The notes: a model not told the origin generated them from the letters alone. A stretch of DNA of 64,000 bases from Algoriphagus aquimarinus (GCF_007997215.1 NZ_VORW01000001.1:744001-808000); one strand, 5' to 3'. Numbered from the stretch's first letter, positions 26,546 to 36,153 are shown. A program made the numbers and translations.

Positions 26546-27148
26546 ATGGATTTACAATACGGATTAGAACTAGTTGGGACATTTGTATTTGCGATTTCGG
26601 GAGCTTTAGCCATCCGCGAACAGGAGCATGATATGTTTGGAGCTGGATTTACTGGATTTATTACGGCGATCGGCGGGGGAACATTAAGAGATATTTTGCT
26701 GGATAGCTATCCGCTTGTGTGGATTGGTGATGTGAATTTTCTGTATGCAATTTTGGTAGGTGTTTTGGCGGCATTTACCTTTCCGAAATTCCTTAGCAAG
26801 CTTCGTCGGACTTTCTTTCTTTTTGATACCCTAGGCATCGCTTTTTTTACTGTCTTAGGTGTGGAAAAAGCCTTGAGTCTAGGAGTGAGACCAGAAATTG
26901 CTGCGATTATGGGGATGTTTTCGGCCGTAATGGGAGGAGTAATCCGTGATACCCTGACGAATACTTTACCGATCCTTTTCAGAAAAGAGGTTTATGCCTC
27001 AGCTTGCTTAGCAGGAGCAATATTTTATTTGATTCTTAATTCTTTTAATGTTCCAAGAGATATCAATCTGTTGGTTTCCATTGTAGTGATCATTGCGATT
27101 CGAATGCTTTCTATGAAATATAAATTGAGTTTGCCGAGATTGGACTAG
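26546..27148 (+). CDS. TRIC/UPF0126 family membrane channel
   Basis: A 200-residue inner-membrane protein with seven helices made of two UPF0126 repeats. Each repeat carries a glycine-rich block: ITAIGGGTLRDILL in the first and MGGVIRDTLTN in the second. The opening GTFVFAISGALA is also typical. Prokaryotic TRIC homologues form trimeric cation (mainly K+) channels; some bacterial members have been described as glycine transporters. It stands alone, divergent from the GNAT-type gene, behind a recognisable promoter. Confidence 0.9.
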   Translation: MDLQYGLELVGTFVFAISGALAIREQEHDMFGAGFTGFITAIGGGTLRDILLDSYPLVWIGDVNFLYAILVGVLAAFTFPKFLSKLRRTFFLFDTLGIAFFTVLGVEKALSLGVRPEIAAIMGMFSAVMGGVIRDTLTNTLPILFRKEVYASACLAGAIFYLILNSFNVPRDINLLVSIVVIIAIRMLSMKYKLSLPRLD

Positions 27149-27213
27149 AGGAATTTTCAATAGACAAATTCAAGGCTCAATTTTCAATTTTCCAGATCAA
27201 ACTTTGCAAATGC

Positions 27214-27792
27214 TTACCAGAACCTTGGGATAATTGAGGGGACTGCCAGCTTGTATTTTTGATAGGCTTCGCCAAATTGGGCAACAAGCTTTTTTTCCTC
27301 AAAATATATCCCAAAAGGCAGGTAAATAACTAAACAAGCTAGATGAACAACAGCCGTGACGGTACCTGAGAAGAGAAAATAACCAAGGAATATCAACACC
27401 AATCCTGCATAAAGTGGATGGCGAATCTTTGAGTACAGGCCAGTGGTAACTAGGGTTTCATCTTCTTTTGCCGAAGGATCAAATCCCAGAAACCGCTTCA
27501 ATGAATAGTTATTGCTTGATTTAGTAAGGATGATAGTGCCAAATCCCGCGAACATATAACCTAGATAGTTTGTCAAATCCCCTTTGGGGATCAAAATGCT
27601 TTTAGGGATAAACAGTGCTTGAACCATGATGCCTAAGAAAAGTAGTGACGAAACCAAGGTGTACCCTAAGCGATACCATTTGTGAGCATTTCCCAATTTT
27701 CCCTCCAGAATTCTTTTTATCTTGGATGCAGCCAGAACAGAATGAAGTGTATAAAAAACGATCCAGCTGAGAGCTAGGAGTGTATAATTCAT
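27214..27792 (-). CDS. Isoprenylcysteine carboxyl methyltransferase-like membrane protein
   Basis: A 192-residue membrane protein with about five helices. The ICMT/PEMT/NnrU-type signature is visible: TGLYSKIRHPLYAGLVLIFL (RHP motif that helps bind S-adenosylmethionine), with a later FEEKKLVAQFGEAYQKY. In bacteria these proteins are thought to methylate lipids or small molecules, since prenylated proteins are lacking. It converges with the TRIC gene (65-bp gap), and no terminator hairpin was identified between them. Confidence 0.85.
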   Translation of the reverse strand: MNYTLLALSWIVFYTLHSVLAASKIKRILEGKLGNAHKWYRLGYTLVSSLLFLGIMVQALFIPKSILIPKGDLTNYLGYMFAGFGTIILTKSSNNYSLKRFLGFDPSAKEDETLVTTGLYSKIRHPLYAGLVLIFLGYFLFSGTVTAVVHLACLVIYLPFGIYFEEKKLVAQFGEAYQKYKLAVPSIIPRFW

Positions 27793-27949
27793 CGGGGTAT
27801 ATTAAATTTCAGAGTAACTATAATTTTTATGAAATCGAGCATGACAAAGAACGTTACACGCTGGGATGATTATCTGCCATGCGAGATTCCCCGTCCGACT
27901 GGCGTTAGCCGGGCTGGCATTTGTCCTTTGAAAATCAAATTATAAACAC

Positions 27950-29158
27950 ATGAAAATCGGAATAATCCGCGAAGGAAAAAACCCTCCTGACAAACGAGTT
28001 CCTTTTACTCCAGATCAACTTAGGGATATTCAGAAAGAATATGGAGGAAAGATGACCATTCAGGTACAGTCCAGTCCATTTCGTGCGTATTCAGATCAGG
28101 AATTTCTTGATGCTGGCATTGACGTGTTCGAGGATATTTCTGACAGCGATGTGCTTTTCGGCGTGAAAGAAGTGCCTGTCGATCAATTAATAGATGGTAA
28201 GACCTATTTTTTCTTTTCTCATACTATCAAAAAACAGAAGTATAATAGAAAGCTACTGAAGGCGGTTTTGGAGAAAAATATCAGGCTGATTGACTATGAA
28301 GCCTTAAAGGATGAGGAGGGGAATCGTGTGGTTGCCTTCGGAAGATGGGCTGGAATAGTCGGAGCTTATAATGCTTTTTGGACCTATGGAAAGAAGACGG
28401 ATCTTTTTGAAATCAAGCGGGCAAATGAATGCACGGATCTTAAAGATCTTCACTTAGAGCTTTCCAAGGTGCAGCTACCACCTGTGAAAATTATCCTCAC
28501 AGGATCTGGCCGAGTCGGAAATGGTGCAATGGAAGTCCTGAATTCTTTGAAGATTCATGAGGTTTCTGTGCATGATTTCTTGCATCTGTATTTTGATGAG
28601 CCAGTGTACGTGAAATTGAGTTCTGCAGATTACAATAGAAGAAAATCTGACGGAGGATTCGATAAAGAAGAGTTCTACTCCTTTCCAGAGAAATATGAAA
28701 GTCACTTTCAGAAGTTTGCGGAAGCGGGGGAAATGTTGATTTCAGGAGCTTATTGGGATCCAGATGCCCCGAGATTGTTTGAGTTGAAGGATATTGCTGC
28801 CGAGGATTTTCAGCTTTCTGTGATTGCTGATGTGAGCTGTGATGTAGGAGGTCCCATTCCCACTACGATTACTTCCTCCACTATTGCTGATCCAGTGTAT
28901 GACGTGGATCGGCAAACGGGCGAGAAAATTCCGGCATTCGGAAAGCAGACAAGTATTTCTGTGATGGCCATTGATAATTTGCCCTGCGAACTTCCACGTG
29001 AATCAAGTAAGGAGTTTGGGATCCAATTGACTAAATGGGTGATTCCTGCACTTTTGGAAGAAAACTCAGCAATACTGGAACGGGCAACTATTGCTCGTGA
29101 TGGAGACTTGACTATAGAGTTTATATACTTGACAGACTATGTGACTGATCATGAATAA
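27950..29158 (+). CDS. Saccharopine dehydrogenase/alanine dehydrogenase-like enzyme
   Basis: A 402-residue NAD(P)-dependent dehydrogenase. The N-terminal domain opens with GIIREGKNPPDKRVPFTP, the pattern shared by alanine dehydrogenase, transhydrogenase alpha and lysine-forming saccharopine dehydrogenase. FFFSHTIKKQKYNRKLL and the nucleotide-binding loop LTGSGRVGNGAMEVL follow, and ADVSCDVGGPIPTT is typical of saccharopine dehydrogenase (LYS1/LKR type). It may act in lysine metabolism. The end overlaps deoC by 8 bp, an odd pairing with no obvious pathway link. The GC-rich stretch at 27876-27920 lies in its leader. Confidence 0.85.
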   Translation: MKIGIIREGKNPPDKRVPFTPDQLRDIQKEYGGKMTIQVQSSPFRAYSDQEFLDAGIDVFEDISDSDVLFGVKEVPVDQLIDGKTYFFFSHTIKKQKYNRKLLKAVLEKNIRLIDYEALKDEEGNRVVAFGRWAGIVGAYNAFWTYGKKTDLFEIKRANECTDLKDLHLELSKVQLPPVKIILTGSGRVGNGAMEVLNSLKIHEVSVHDFLHLYFDEPVYVKLSSADYNRRKSDGGFDKEEFYSFPEKYESHFQKFAEAGEMLISGAYWDPDAPRLFELKDIAAEDFQLSVIADVSCDVGGPIPTTITSSTIADPVYDVDRQTGEKIPAFGKQTSISVMAIDNLPCELPRESSKEFGIQLTKWVIPALLEENSAILERATIARDGDLTIEFIYLTDYVTDHE

Positions 29159-29825
29159 GTTAAATCGATTTCTAGAATCCACACTTTTGAAGCCTACTAT
29201 GACTGGTGCAGATGTGGATATCCTAATCAGAGAGGCAGTTGAAGAGCAATTTGTAGGCGTTTGTGTCCCGCCCTTTTGGCTGAAGAAAGTAAGAAGAGAC
29301 TTAGGTGAAGAGAATGTGCAACTGGTAACGGTGATAGGATTTCCCTTTGGCTTTTCGGATACGGCTACCAAAGTCTTTGAAACACAAGAAGCAATCCGAC
29401 AAGGCGCGGACGAATTGGATCTCGTGTGGTCACAGACTGCCTATCATTCAGGGATGAACTGGCCAAAGATAGAAATCGCTCAAATTGTAAAGATCTGTCA
29501 TGAAGAAGAGCGAATTCTCAAGGTCATTATTGAAACAGCTAATCTGGATGATAAGCAAATCATAGAAGCATGCTTGATTTGTCAGGATGCTGGAGTGGAC
29601 TTTGTGAAAACGTCTACTGGTTATGCCTCAACTGGGGCAAAAGTAGACGACATCAAGCTGATGCGAGAGAATTTATCTTCATCAGTTGGTATCAAAGCCA
29701 GTGGAGGGATCAAAACATTGGATTTTGCGCTTGAGCTCATCAGAGCTGGAGCGGACAGAATCGGTACTAGTTCAGCTAAATCTCTGATGGATTCTTGGAG
29801 AGATTCTCAATCGTTGCTGAAATAG
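29151..29825 (+). CDS. deoC: Deoxyribose-phosphate aldolase
   Basis: Cleaves 2-deoxyribose-5-phosphate to glyceraldehyde-3-phosphate and acetaldehyde in deoxynucleoside breakdown. All key residues are visible: the Schiff-base Lys153 in FVKTSTGY, Lys182 in GIKASGGI, and the acidic Asp90 in GADELDLVW; VTVIGFPFG and IIETANL are further family blocks. The length of 224 residues is normal. It begins inside the preceding dehydrogenase gene (8-bp overlap) and its 3' end overlaps the convergent Na/Pi cotransporter gene by 19 bp. No other deo gene is in the window. Confidence 0.95.
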   Translation: MNKLNRFLESTLLKPTMTGADVDILIREAVEEQFVGVCVPPFWLKKVRRDLGEENVQLVTVIGFPFGFSDTATKVFETQEAIRQGADELDLVWSQTAYHSGMNWPKIEIAQIVKICHEEERILKVIIETANLDDKQIIEACLICQDAGVDFVKTSTGYASTGAKVDDIKLMRENLSSSVGIKASGGIKTLDFALELIRAGADRIGTSSAKSLMDSWRDSQSLLK

Positions 29826-30916
29826 ATCAGCAAGAAAGGAATAATAAAGAAGGTCAAAAGGATGTAGACAAAACCCAAGAATCTACTTTTTACGGATTTT
29901 TTGCCCATATACATGGCCAAGATCACTGGGATGTTTCTTAGTGTAGGAAAAGGCAAGAAAATCAACGCTCCTATAAAATTGAAAAGGAAGTGCACAATAG
30001 CTAGCGCTATGGCTGCTTCCGTCTTATAAATAGCTGCAATTGCTGCAGTAATCGTGGTTCCTATATTAGCCCCTATAATGAAAGGAAAGGCCTTTTTTAC
30101 AGAGACTTTTTTATTAGCGACCAAGGGAACCACCAAAGAGGTAGTGACGGTACTTGACTGCACCGCTGCCGTGAAAAATGTCCCATAAACAAATGCCATG
30201 TAGGGATTCCTGAAAATCAGCTTGTTAATATCTTGAAAGCTATTGACTACAAATGCTTTATAAACTGCCGTAGATAAAATCTTAATGGCAGCAAAAACCA
30301 AGAAGATAGAAAGAATCATGGTCAGGAATGGAATATCTATTGTAGTCGAGATCCATTCTGTGATCGGTCTAGTAAAAACCTTATTGTAAACGATGGGTCC
30401 AGAGTATGCATCATCTTGTATAAAAAGCTGTGCAATGAAGATTGATATTTTGGATAAGAAGCCAAAATAGATCTCCAATGGTAACAATATGATAACAGTG
30501 AAAATATTAAAAATATCATGCAGCATACCAGCGGAGAGCGCTCGCTTAAACTCTCTCTTATTCATAATATAAGAAAGGGAGACAAGCGTGGAAGTCAAAG
30601 TAGTTCCGATATTGGCTCCCATCACCATGGGTACAGCTTGTTCCAGCGTAAGATGTCCTGAAGCTACTACTGCCACAATGCTGGCAGTTACGGTGGAGCT
30701 GCTTTGAATAAGAGCAGTCATGAGTAATCCGATGAAAAGGCTCACAAAGGGGTTTCTGGTAGCCATAAGAATACCTTCCGCTACCGCACTGTTCAGGTGA
30801 CTCATTGCCACAGTGAGCAAATCAATCGCGAAGATGAACAGCATAAGTGCCAAAAGCATCATTAGATAGCTTTTAGTCTTATTTACTTTATTTTTTTCCA
30901 GCTCTAAGCTCTCCAT
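29807..30916 (-). CDS. Na/Pi cotransporter family protein
   Basis: A 369-residue inner-membrane protein of the NptA/PF02690 family with about nine helices and two inverted repeats. Each repeat carries the signature: QSSSTVTASIVAVVASG with GANIGTTLTS, and QSSTVTTSLVVPLVANKK with GANIGTTITA. These transport phosphate with Na+. The cytoplasmic PhoU-like C-terminal domain of the YjbB form is absent. It overlaps deoC tail to tail by 19 bp and is divergent from a PiT-like gene at 31159, so two phosphate-type transporters share one intergenic region. Confidence 0.93.
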   Translation of the reverse strand: MESLELEKNKVNKTKSYLMMLLALMLFIFAIDLLTVAMSHLNSAVAEGILMATRNPFVSLFIGLLMTALIQSSSTVTASIVAVVASGHLTLEQAVPMVMGANIGTTLTSTLVSLSYIMNKREFKRALSAGMLHDIFNIFTVIILLPLEIYFGFLSKISIFIAQLFIQDDAYSGPIVYNKVFTRPITEWISTTIDIPFLTMILSIFLVFAAIKILSTAVYKAFVVNSFQDINKLIFRNPYMAFVYGTFFTAAVQSSTVTTSLVVPLVANKKVSVKKAFPFIIGANIGTTITAAIAAIYKTEAAIALAIVHFLFNFIGALIFLPFPTLRNIPVILAMYMGKKSVKSRFLGFVYILLTFFIIPFLLIYFSND

Positions 30917-31127
30917 CTACCAGATTCAGAATTTATCCTGTTTACTAATTTTATCTCAGGATTAATGGCTTATAAAAGAGGGTGGAACTATCCGAGAATC
31001 CAAATTTTTGATAAAATATTTGGCAAAAGTTGAAATTTTTTTGCGAAAAACAAGGCGAAACTAACTTTTAGAAGTGGAATTGTATTTACTTAACAATTTG
31101 ATAATATAGGGAGAAAGATATCTTCTT

Positions 31128-31135
31128 TAATTTTG
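31128..31135 (+). promoter_or_regulatory. Bacteroidota -10 element upstream of the PiT-like gene
   Basis: TAATTTTG matches TAnnTTTG and is followed by CGGG. The nearest TTG (31098-31100) is 27 bp away, longer than the usual 19-21. Transcription would start near 31141, about 18 bases before the ATG at 31159. Confidence 0.5.
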
Positions 31136-31158
31136 CGGGACCGACCAAAAGCCAAATC

Positions 31159-32289
31159 ATGGCCAACAAAAAAATAGACCAAAATATTAATCAGGATAAG
31201 CTTTCCAAAGGGGCTTACTCACTGTTTGATTTTACTAAAAAAGAGAAGCCTTTTTTGATCGTCATCTGTGTCCTGATTTCTATCGCAGGATTGATCACGC
31301 CATATACTTATGCTGCGATGTGGTTTGGCTTTGCGCTGGCGGCCTATTCTGCCATAGCAAATGATAGTATACAGACCATCGGTACTTTTATAGCTTCTAA
31401 CCACAACAAAAAGTGGTATTGGCTATGGCTATTTATGGGGGTGATTTTTGTAGGGACAGTTACCTATAGCTGGTTTACCTTCAATGGTGACGTGAGCTAT
31501 CAGCGCCTAAGTGTACCGGGACTGGACAAAGCACCAACGAGCTTTGTTTTCCTACAGCTTGCTTCACCAATTGTGCTCCTCATTATGACTAGGCTGAGAA
31601 TGCCAGTTTCTACCACATTCCTCTTGTTAAATGTATTCACCTATAAAGCGGGCACTATCGTAAGTGTGATGTTCAAGAGCTTTGTAGGTTACCTTTTGGC
31701 TTTTTCTATCGCTATAGCGGTATGGTTTATACTTGAGCGATTTGTCAAGAACTACCTTAAGGGGAAACCTGCTCCTTATTGGATTTATTTGCAGTGGCTC
31801 ACTTCAGGAACACTTTGGGCAGTATGGATCATGCAGGATGCTGCCAATATTGCGGTATTCCTTCCTAGACAATTGAGTGTACTAGAATTCATCGTCTATA
31901 CAGGCTTTGTGTTTATTGGTTTAGGCTTCCTTTTCTATATGAAAGGAGACAAAATCCAAGGTATTGTTAATGAAAAAACCAATGTAACGGATGTACGTGC
32001 AGCAACCATAGTTGATTTTGTTTATGCAATTATTCTGTTCTACTTTAAGCTATATAGTAATGTGCCGATGAGCACTACTTGGGTGTTTATAGGCTTATTG
32101 GGTGGTAGAGAAATAGCGATTGCACTTGGAAAGCATGCCAAGGCTGAAAAGAGAAATGCGTGGCTATTCAGAGCGTTCAGACTGGCGAGAAGGGATGTCG
32201 TTAAGGCATTTATCGGTTTGGTAGTATCCTTGGTTCTTGCATTTATCATCAATGATGGCGTGAGAAACGAAATTATTGACTTTTTCTAA
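31159..32289 (+). CDS. PiT-like (inorganic phosphate transporter-related) membrane protein
   Basis: A 376-residue membrane protein with about ten helices. Two blocks recall the duplicated signature of PiT phosphate permeases: NDSIQTIGTFIASN near residue 69 (PiT: GANDVANAxGT) and later RMPVSTTFLLLNVF and VPMSTTWVFIGLLGGREIA (PiT: PVSTTH...G). The usual second His after STT is replaced by Phe or Trp, and the first GAN is AND-like. This suggests a divergent member with changed substrate or no transport. It is divergent from the Na/Pi cotransporter gene. tadA follows after 6 bp and may be co-transcribed. Confidence 0.65.
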   Translation: MANKKIDQNINQDKLSKGAYSLFDFTKKEKPFLIVICVLISIAGLITPYTYAAMWFGFALAAYSAIANDSIQTIGTFIASNHNKKWYWLWLFMGVIFVGTVTYSWFTFNGDVSYQRLSVPGLDKAPTSFVFLQLASPIVLLIMTRLRMPVSTTFLLLNVFTYKAGTIVSVMFKSFVGYLLAFSIAIAVWFILERFVKNYLKGKPAPYWIYLQWLTSGTLWAVWIMQDAANIAVFLPRQLSVLEFIVYTGFVFIGLGFLFYMKGDKIQGIVNEKTNVTDVRAATIVDFVYAIILFYFKLYSNVPMSTTWVFIGLLGGREIAIALGKHAKAEKRNAWLFRAFRLARRDVVKAFIGLVVSLVLAFIINDGVRNEIIDFF

Positions 32290-32295
32290 GCCATT

Positions 32296-32745
32296 TTGGA
32301 AATAGAACTTTACACCCACGAGTACTTTATGAATGAAGCCTTGAAGCAGGCTAAGAATGCTTTCGAAGAGGGGGAAATTCCTGTAGGTGCCGTGATTGTT
32401 TCAAAAAACAGAATCATCGCAAAAGCTTACAATCAAACGGAGAAGCTCAATGATGTAACTGCCCATGCAGAAATGCTTGCGATCACTTCTGCGGCAAATT
32501 ACATGGGAGCAAAATATTTGAATGATTGTAGACTCTATGTGACGCTCGAGCCATGCGTAATGTGTGGCGGTGCACTTTTTTGGTCGCAAATAGGGGAAAT
32601 CCATTATGGAGCAGCTGATCCCAGAAGAGGGTACTTGCAGAGCAATCCGGGTATTTTGCACCCAAAAACTAAAGTCTTTTCGGGAGTACTGGCCCAAGAA
32701 TCTGAACAGCTTTTATTGGAATTTTTCAAAAAACTGAGAAAATAG
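32296..32745 (+). CDS. tadA: tRNA-specific adenosine deaminase
   Basis: A 149-residue cytidine-deaminase-fold protein that makes inosine at the wobble position of tRNA-Arg(ACG). The zinc site is complete: His57-Ala-Glu59 (HAEM) and Cys87-x-x-Cys90 (EPCVMCGGAL). The start is a TTG at 32296, giving the usual family N-terminus (THEYFMNEALKQA). The only downstream ATG, at 32329, would remove 11 residues of the first helix. The gene lies 6 bp after the PiT-like gene. Free nucleoside or guanine deaminases are related, but the motif context favours TadA. Confidence 0.93.
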   Translation: MEIELYTHEYFMNEALKQAKNAFEEGEIPVGAVIVSKNRIIAKAYNQTEKLNDVTAHAEMLAITSAANYMGAKYLNDCRLYVTLEPCVMCGGALFWSQIGEIHYGAADPRRGYLQSNPGILHPKTKVFSGVLAQESEQLLLEFFKKLRK

Positions 32746-32849
32746 AAGGAAATTGGATTCATAAGAACCTTTTTCAATCTGGCTTGGTTTGTAAGGCAGA
32801 TTATTTGTATGATTTTTAACCAATCTTTTAACCTTAAAATTTAAATAAA

Positions 32850-33461
32850 ATGGCTTTCGAACTTCCTTCTTTACCATATGCCACTACGGCTTTGGAACCG
32901 AGTATTGACGCAAAAACTATGGAAATCCACCATGGTAAGCATCACAATGGATATGTAACTAACCTTAACAACGCGATTGTAGGAACTGATCTTGAGGGCA
33001 AATCTTTAGAAGAATTGCTTCAAGTAGCAGGATCTAATACTGCTGTAAGAAATAACGGTGGTGGTCATTATAATCACAGCCTTTTCTGGAAAATCATGTC
33101 TCCAACAGGTGGCGGAGCTCCTACAGGCGATCTTGGAAATGCTATCAATGCTAAGTTTGGCAATTTTGATGCATTCAAAGAAGTTTTCAACAAAGCAGCA
33201 GCTACAAGATTCGGTTCTGGTTGGGCTTGGTTGATTTTGACTGCAGCAGGTACGCTTGAGGTGGTTTCTACTGCAAATCAGGACAATCCACTGATGGATG
33301 TGGCTGAGATCAAAGGAACTCCAATCATCGGACTTGATGTATGGGAGCATGCTTACTACTTGAATTATCAGAATTTGCGCCCTAGCTACATTGCAGCTTT
33401 CTGGAATGTGATCAATTGGGATCAGGCAAATGCGAACTACGCAGAAGCGTTGAAAAAATAA
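32850..33461 (+). CDS. sodA: Superoxide dismutase (Mn/Fe family, Mn-type signature)
   Basis: Converts superoxide to oxygen and hydrogen peroxide. The four metal ligands are His27, His76 (HYNHSLFW), Asp163 and His167 ([11 protein letters not shown]). Gln in the ANQDNP motif (near residue 144) is the residue typical of Mn-dependent enzymes, though cambialistic activity is possible. The length of 203 residues is normal, and there is no signal peptide, so it is cytoplasmic. The A/T-rich leader (TTTAAATAAA before ATG) is typical for Bacteroidota. A strong terminator follows. Confidence 0.97.
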   Translation: MAFELPSLPYATTALEPSIDAKTMEIHHGKHHNGYVTNLNNAIVGTDLEGKSLEELLQVAGSNTAVRNNGGGHYNHSLFWKIMSPTGGGAPTGDLGNAINAKFGNFDAFKEVFNKAAATRFGSGWAWLILTAAGTLEVVSTANQDNPLMDVAEIKGTPIIGLDVWEHAYYLNYQNLRPSYIAAFWNVINWDQANANYAEALKK

Positions 33462-33483
33462 GCTTCATAAGAATATTTATAAG

Positions 33484-33515
33484 ATCCTCGGACAGCCTGT
33501 CCGGGGATTTTTTTT
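33484..33515 (+). terminator. Rho-independent terminator after the superoxide dismutase gene
   Basis: An 11-bp stem (33484-33494 with 33498-33508, one G-T pair) closes a GCC loop and is followed by a run of eight T. It lies 22 bp after the stop codon. Confidence 0.92.
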
Positions 33516-33667
33516 GTTCAAAGCTGAAATTTTTCTGTACGATTCCGAGACAGTCATTTTTAAGTCGAATTTGAAAAGCAGCTCTTAGAGCTAATTTAGC
33601 CACTTTTCAAGCCTTGGCATTTCTTTTTCAATAGGTGGCACAGAACGACACACAAAGTACTATTGAA

Positions 33668-36100
33668 ATGAAAACTACCAACCTACTATTTCTAACCCTT
33701 TTCACTTACCTATTTGGGGTAAGTAATTTAGCGGCCAAAGATGTCAGCCGGATTACCGGCAAAATCATCGACCAAAATGAACAATCCGTGCCTTATGCAA
33801 ATGTGGCACTGATAGATGCTGTTAGCGGTAACCTTGTGGACGGAGCCGTATCTGATGAAAATGGAGTTTTTTTAATTGAATCTACGAAGACTGCCAAAGT
33901 CAAATTGGTGATCTCTTCTATAGGTTTCACCTCATTTGAATCCGAAGTATTTGCACTTGCCCCAGGATTGATCAAGGCGTTTGGAGCCGTTTCTGTACAG
34001 GATGAGATGACTGGATTAGACGAGGTAACAGTGAAATCTACTCGTCCAGAGATCATCATAGAAGCGGATAAGACCACAATCAATGTGGAGGGAACTGTGA
34101 TGGCGGAAGGATCAAATGCGCTAGACGTGATCGGCAGATCTCCAGGGATCTATGTCGATCAAGATGGAATAATCAATCTAAACGGTCGTACTGGTGCTAC
34201 TGTGATGATCAACGATAGACTCACCTACATGAGTGCCACTGATCTTGCAAACTTCCTTCGTGCCATGCCTGCCGATAATATCAAGAGCATAGAAGTGATC
34301 AATAATCCATCTGCTCGATTTGATGCGGAAGGTTCTGCTGGAGTTATTAATATCAAACTGAAGAAGAATACGGTAGATGGGATGTTTGGTAATATTCAAG
34401 TAGGCTCCCTGTATAATGGACAATGGCTACCAAATACTGGAGTAGCGCTTAATGTGAAAAAAGGCAAGTGGAGTACCAATGCCAATTTGAATTACAATCA
34501 CTATGGAAATTTCAATGACTTGGAGATTAATAGGAATTTCACCTTACCTGAAGGTGTCTCAAATTTTAATCAAGAGTCAAGGATTACTACTAGGAATAAA
34601 AACTTGTTTTTCAATGGCGCTGCCAATTATGAAATAAATGAGAATCAGAACATTGCTATAAATGTACAGGCTTCAGGCTCAAAGGATAAGAATGATAATG
34701 AGTCTTTGACTGATATTATTACTCCTGGAGTATCGGAAACTAGTTACTTGGATTCAAAGAATGATGCTGATGGAACTGGCCAAAGGATTTTTGCTAACCT
34801 TCATTACGATGCTAAGCTAGATACCATGGGTACCAAGATCAGCTCAGATATTGATTTTACAAGGATGAATTCTGATAGCGAATCTTTACTTACGAATATG
34901 CAATGGACTGGTGATAATACATCTGAGATAATGAATAGCAAGATTATGACCTTGAATGATATGTACTACAATATCTTCACAGCTAAGGTTGACTTTGTAA
35001 AACCTGTAGGAAAAGGAAATACGATAGAAACAGGAGTGAAAGGAAGTTGGGTGAAGTCTGATAATAACCTGGATTTGAGTAAATCTCAGGAAGAAGGACC
35101 TTTGTTGCCGGATCCTAGCAGCAATAGATTTATCTACAATGAAAATGTATTGGCAGCCTACGTTTCTTACAAAGGCAAATTCTCTGAAAAGTTAACGTAT
35201 CAAGTAGGTCTAAGAGGCGAGCATTCAGATATCACAGGGAATTCTGTTACGCTGAATCAGGTGAATAATCAGAAGTATTTCAACCTTTTCCCAAGTGCTT
35301 TTATGCAGCATAAAATAAGTGACAATTATCAGATCGTCTATAATGTCAATCGTAGAATAACCAGACCGAATTATCGATTGCTGAATCCTTTTGTGTACTA
35401 CATAGATCCGCTGACTACCGAAACGGGTAATCCTAATCTTAAACCTCAGTATTCCAACAACTTCGAAATGAACCATGTGGTGAAAGGTATGTACCAATTC
35501 ACCCTTGGTTATAGTGAGACAGAGGATGCATTTATGCAGGTCTTTGTGCAAAATGAGGATGAGCGCACGACAACGACTTACACGGATAATTTTGACAAGA
35601 CAAGAAATGCCAATTTTAGAGGAATTATTCCGGTAGATATCAAAGAGTGGTGGGCTACTTCAAATATGGTGCAGGTGAGTTATAATCGAAATAAATCTCA
35701 GATAGGAGATGATTATCTGGATAATTCAAATACTTCCTTTATGGTGCGTTCGCAGCATAATTTTACGTTGCCAATGGGCTTTAAAGCTGAGGTAATGGGG
35801 ATTTACCTAGGTCCACAGATTTGGGGACAAGGGCAGATAGCAGGGTTTGGCTGGGTGGATGCTGGTGTGACCAAGTCGATAATGAAGGATAAAATCACAC
35901 TCTCCGTTAATGGGACTGATATATTCCGAACTCAGGTGATTAAAGCTAAAATTGACTTTGCGGCTATTGACACCAATTTCAGACAGTATAGAAGTAATCA
36001 GGGCGTAAGGTTTACGCTGAAATATAACTTCTCCAAAGGAGAAAGCTTCCGAGTAAAAAGCAACTCGGGAAGTTCTGACGAACGAAATAGATTGGATTAA
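33668..36100 (+). CDS. Outer-membrane beta-barrel receptor with carboxypeptidase-regulatory-like domain
   Basis: An 810-residue outer-membrane protein of the TonB-dependent-receptor superfamily (OMP_b-brl_3 type). After the signal peptide (ends near LAAKD) comes a carboxypeptidase-regulatory-like domain (about residues 28-110, with GKIIDQNEQSVPYANVAL), then a plug (about 125-220; VDQDGIINLNGRTGATVMIN, then IEVINNPSARFDAEGSAGVI), then a long barrel ending in an aromatic-rich strand (FTLKYNFS). No adjacent SusD gene is present, so a glycan role is not supported; metal or peptide uptake is open. The frame runs back to a GTG at 33635, but the ATG at 33668 begins the signal peptide. Confidence 0.9.
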   Translation: MKTTNLLFLTLFTYLFGVSNLAAKDVSRITGKIIDQNEQSVPYANVALIDAVSGNLVDGAVSDENGVFLIESTKTAKVKLVISSIGFTSFESEVFALAPGLIKAFGAVSVQDEMTGLDEVTVKSTRPEIIIEADKTTINVEGTVMAEGSNALDVIGRSPGIYVDQDGIINLNGRTGATVMINDRLTYMSATDLANFLRAMPADNIKSIEVINNPSARFDAEGSAGVINIKLKKNTVDGMFGNIQVGSLYNGQWLPNTGVALNVKKGKWSTNANLNYNHYGNFNDLEINRNFTLPEGVSNFNQESRITTRNKNLFFNGAANYEINENQNIAINVQASGSKDKNDNESLTDIITPGVSETSYLDSKNDADGTGQRIFANLHYDAKLDTMGTKISSDIDFTRMNSDSESLLTNMQWTGDNTSEIMNSKIMTLNDMYYNIFTAKVDFVKPVGKGNTIETGVKGSWVKSDNNLDLSKSQEEGPLLPDPSSNRFIYNENVLAAYVSYKGKFSEKLTYQVGLRGEHSDITGNSVTLNQVNNQKYFNLFPSAFMQHKISDNYQIVYNVNRRITRPNYRLLNPFVYYIDPLTTETGNPNLKPQYSNNFEMNHVVKGMYQFTLGYSETEDAFMQVFVQNEDERTTTTYTDNFDKTRNANFRGIIPVDIKEWWATSNMVQVSYNRNKSQIGDDYLDNSNTSFMVRSQHNFTLPMGFKAEVMGIYLGPQIWGQGQIAGFGWVDAGVTKSIMKDKITLSVNGTDIFRTQVIKAKIDFAAIDTNFRQYRSNQGVRFTLKYNFSKGESFRVKSNSGSSDERNRLD

Positions 36101-36108
36101 GCTAAGCG

Positions 36109-36145
36109 AAAGCGCTTCCTCACAGAATTCGAGGAAGCGCTTTTC
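36109..36145. terminator. Terminator between convergent genes
   Basis: AAGCGCTTCCTC (36110-36121) pairs with 36131-36142 around a nine-base loop, followed by a short T run. It lies between the receptor gene (+) and the MaoC gene (-). Confidence 0.8.
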
Positions 36146-36153
36146 TGTATTTT

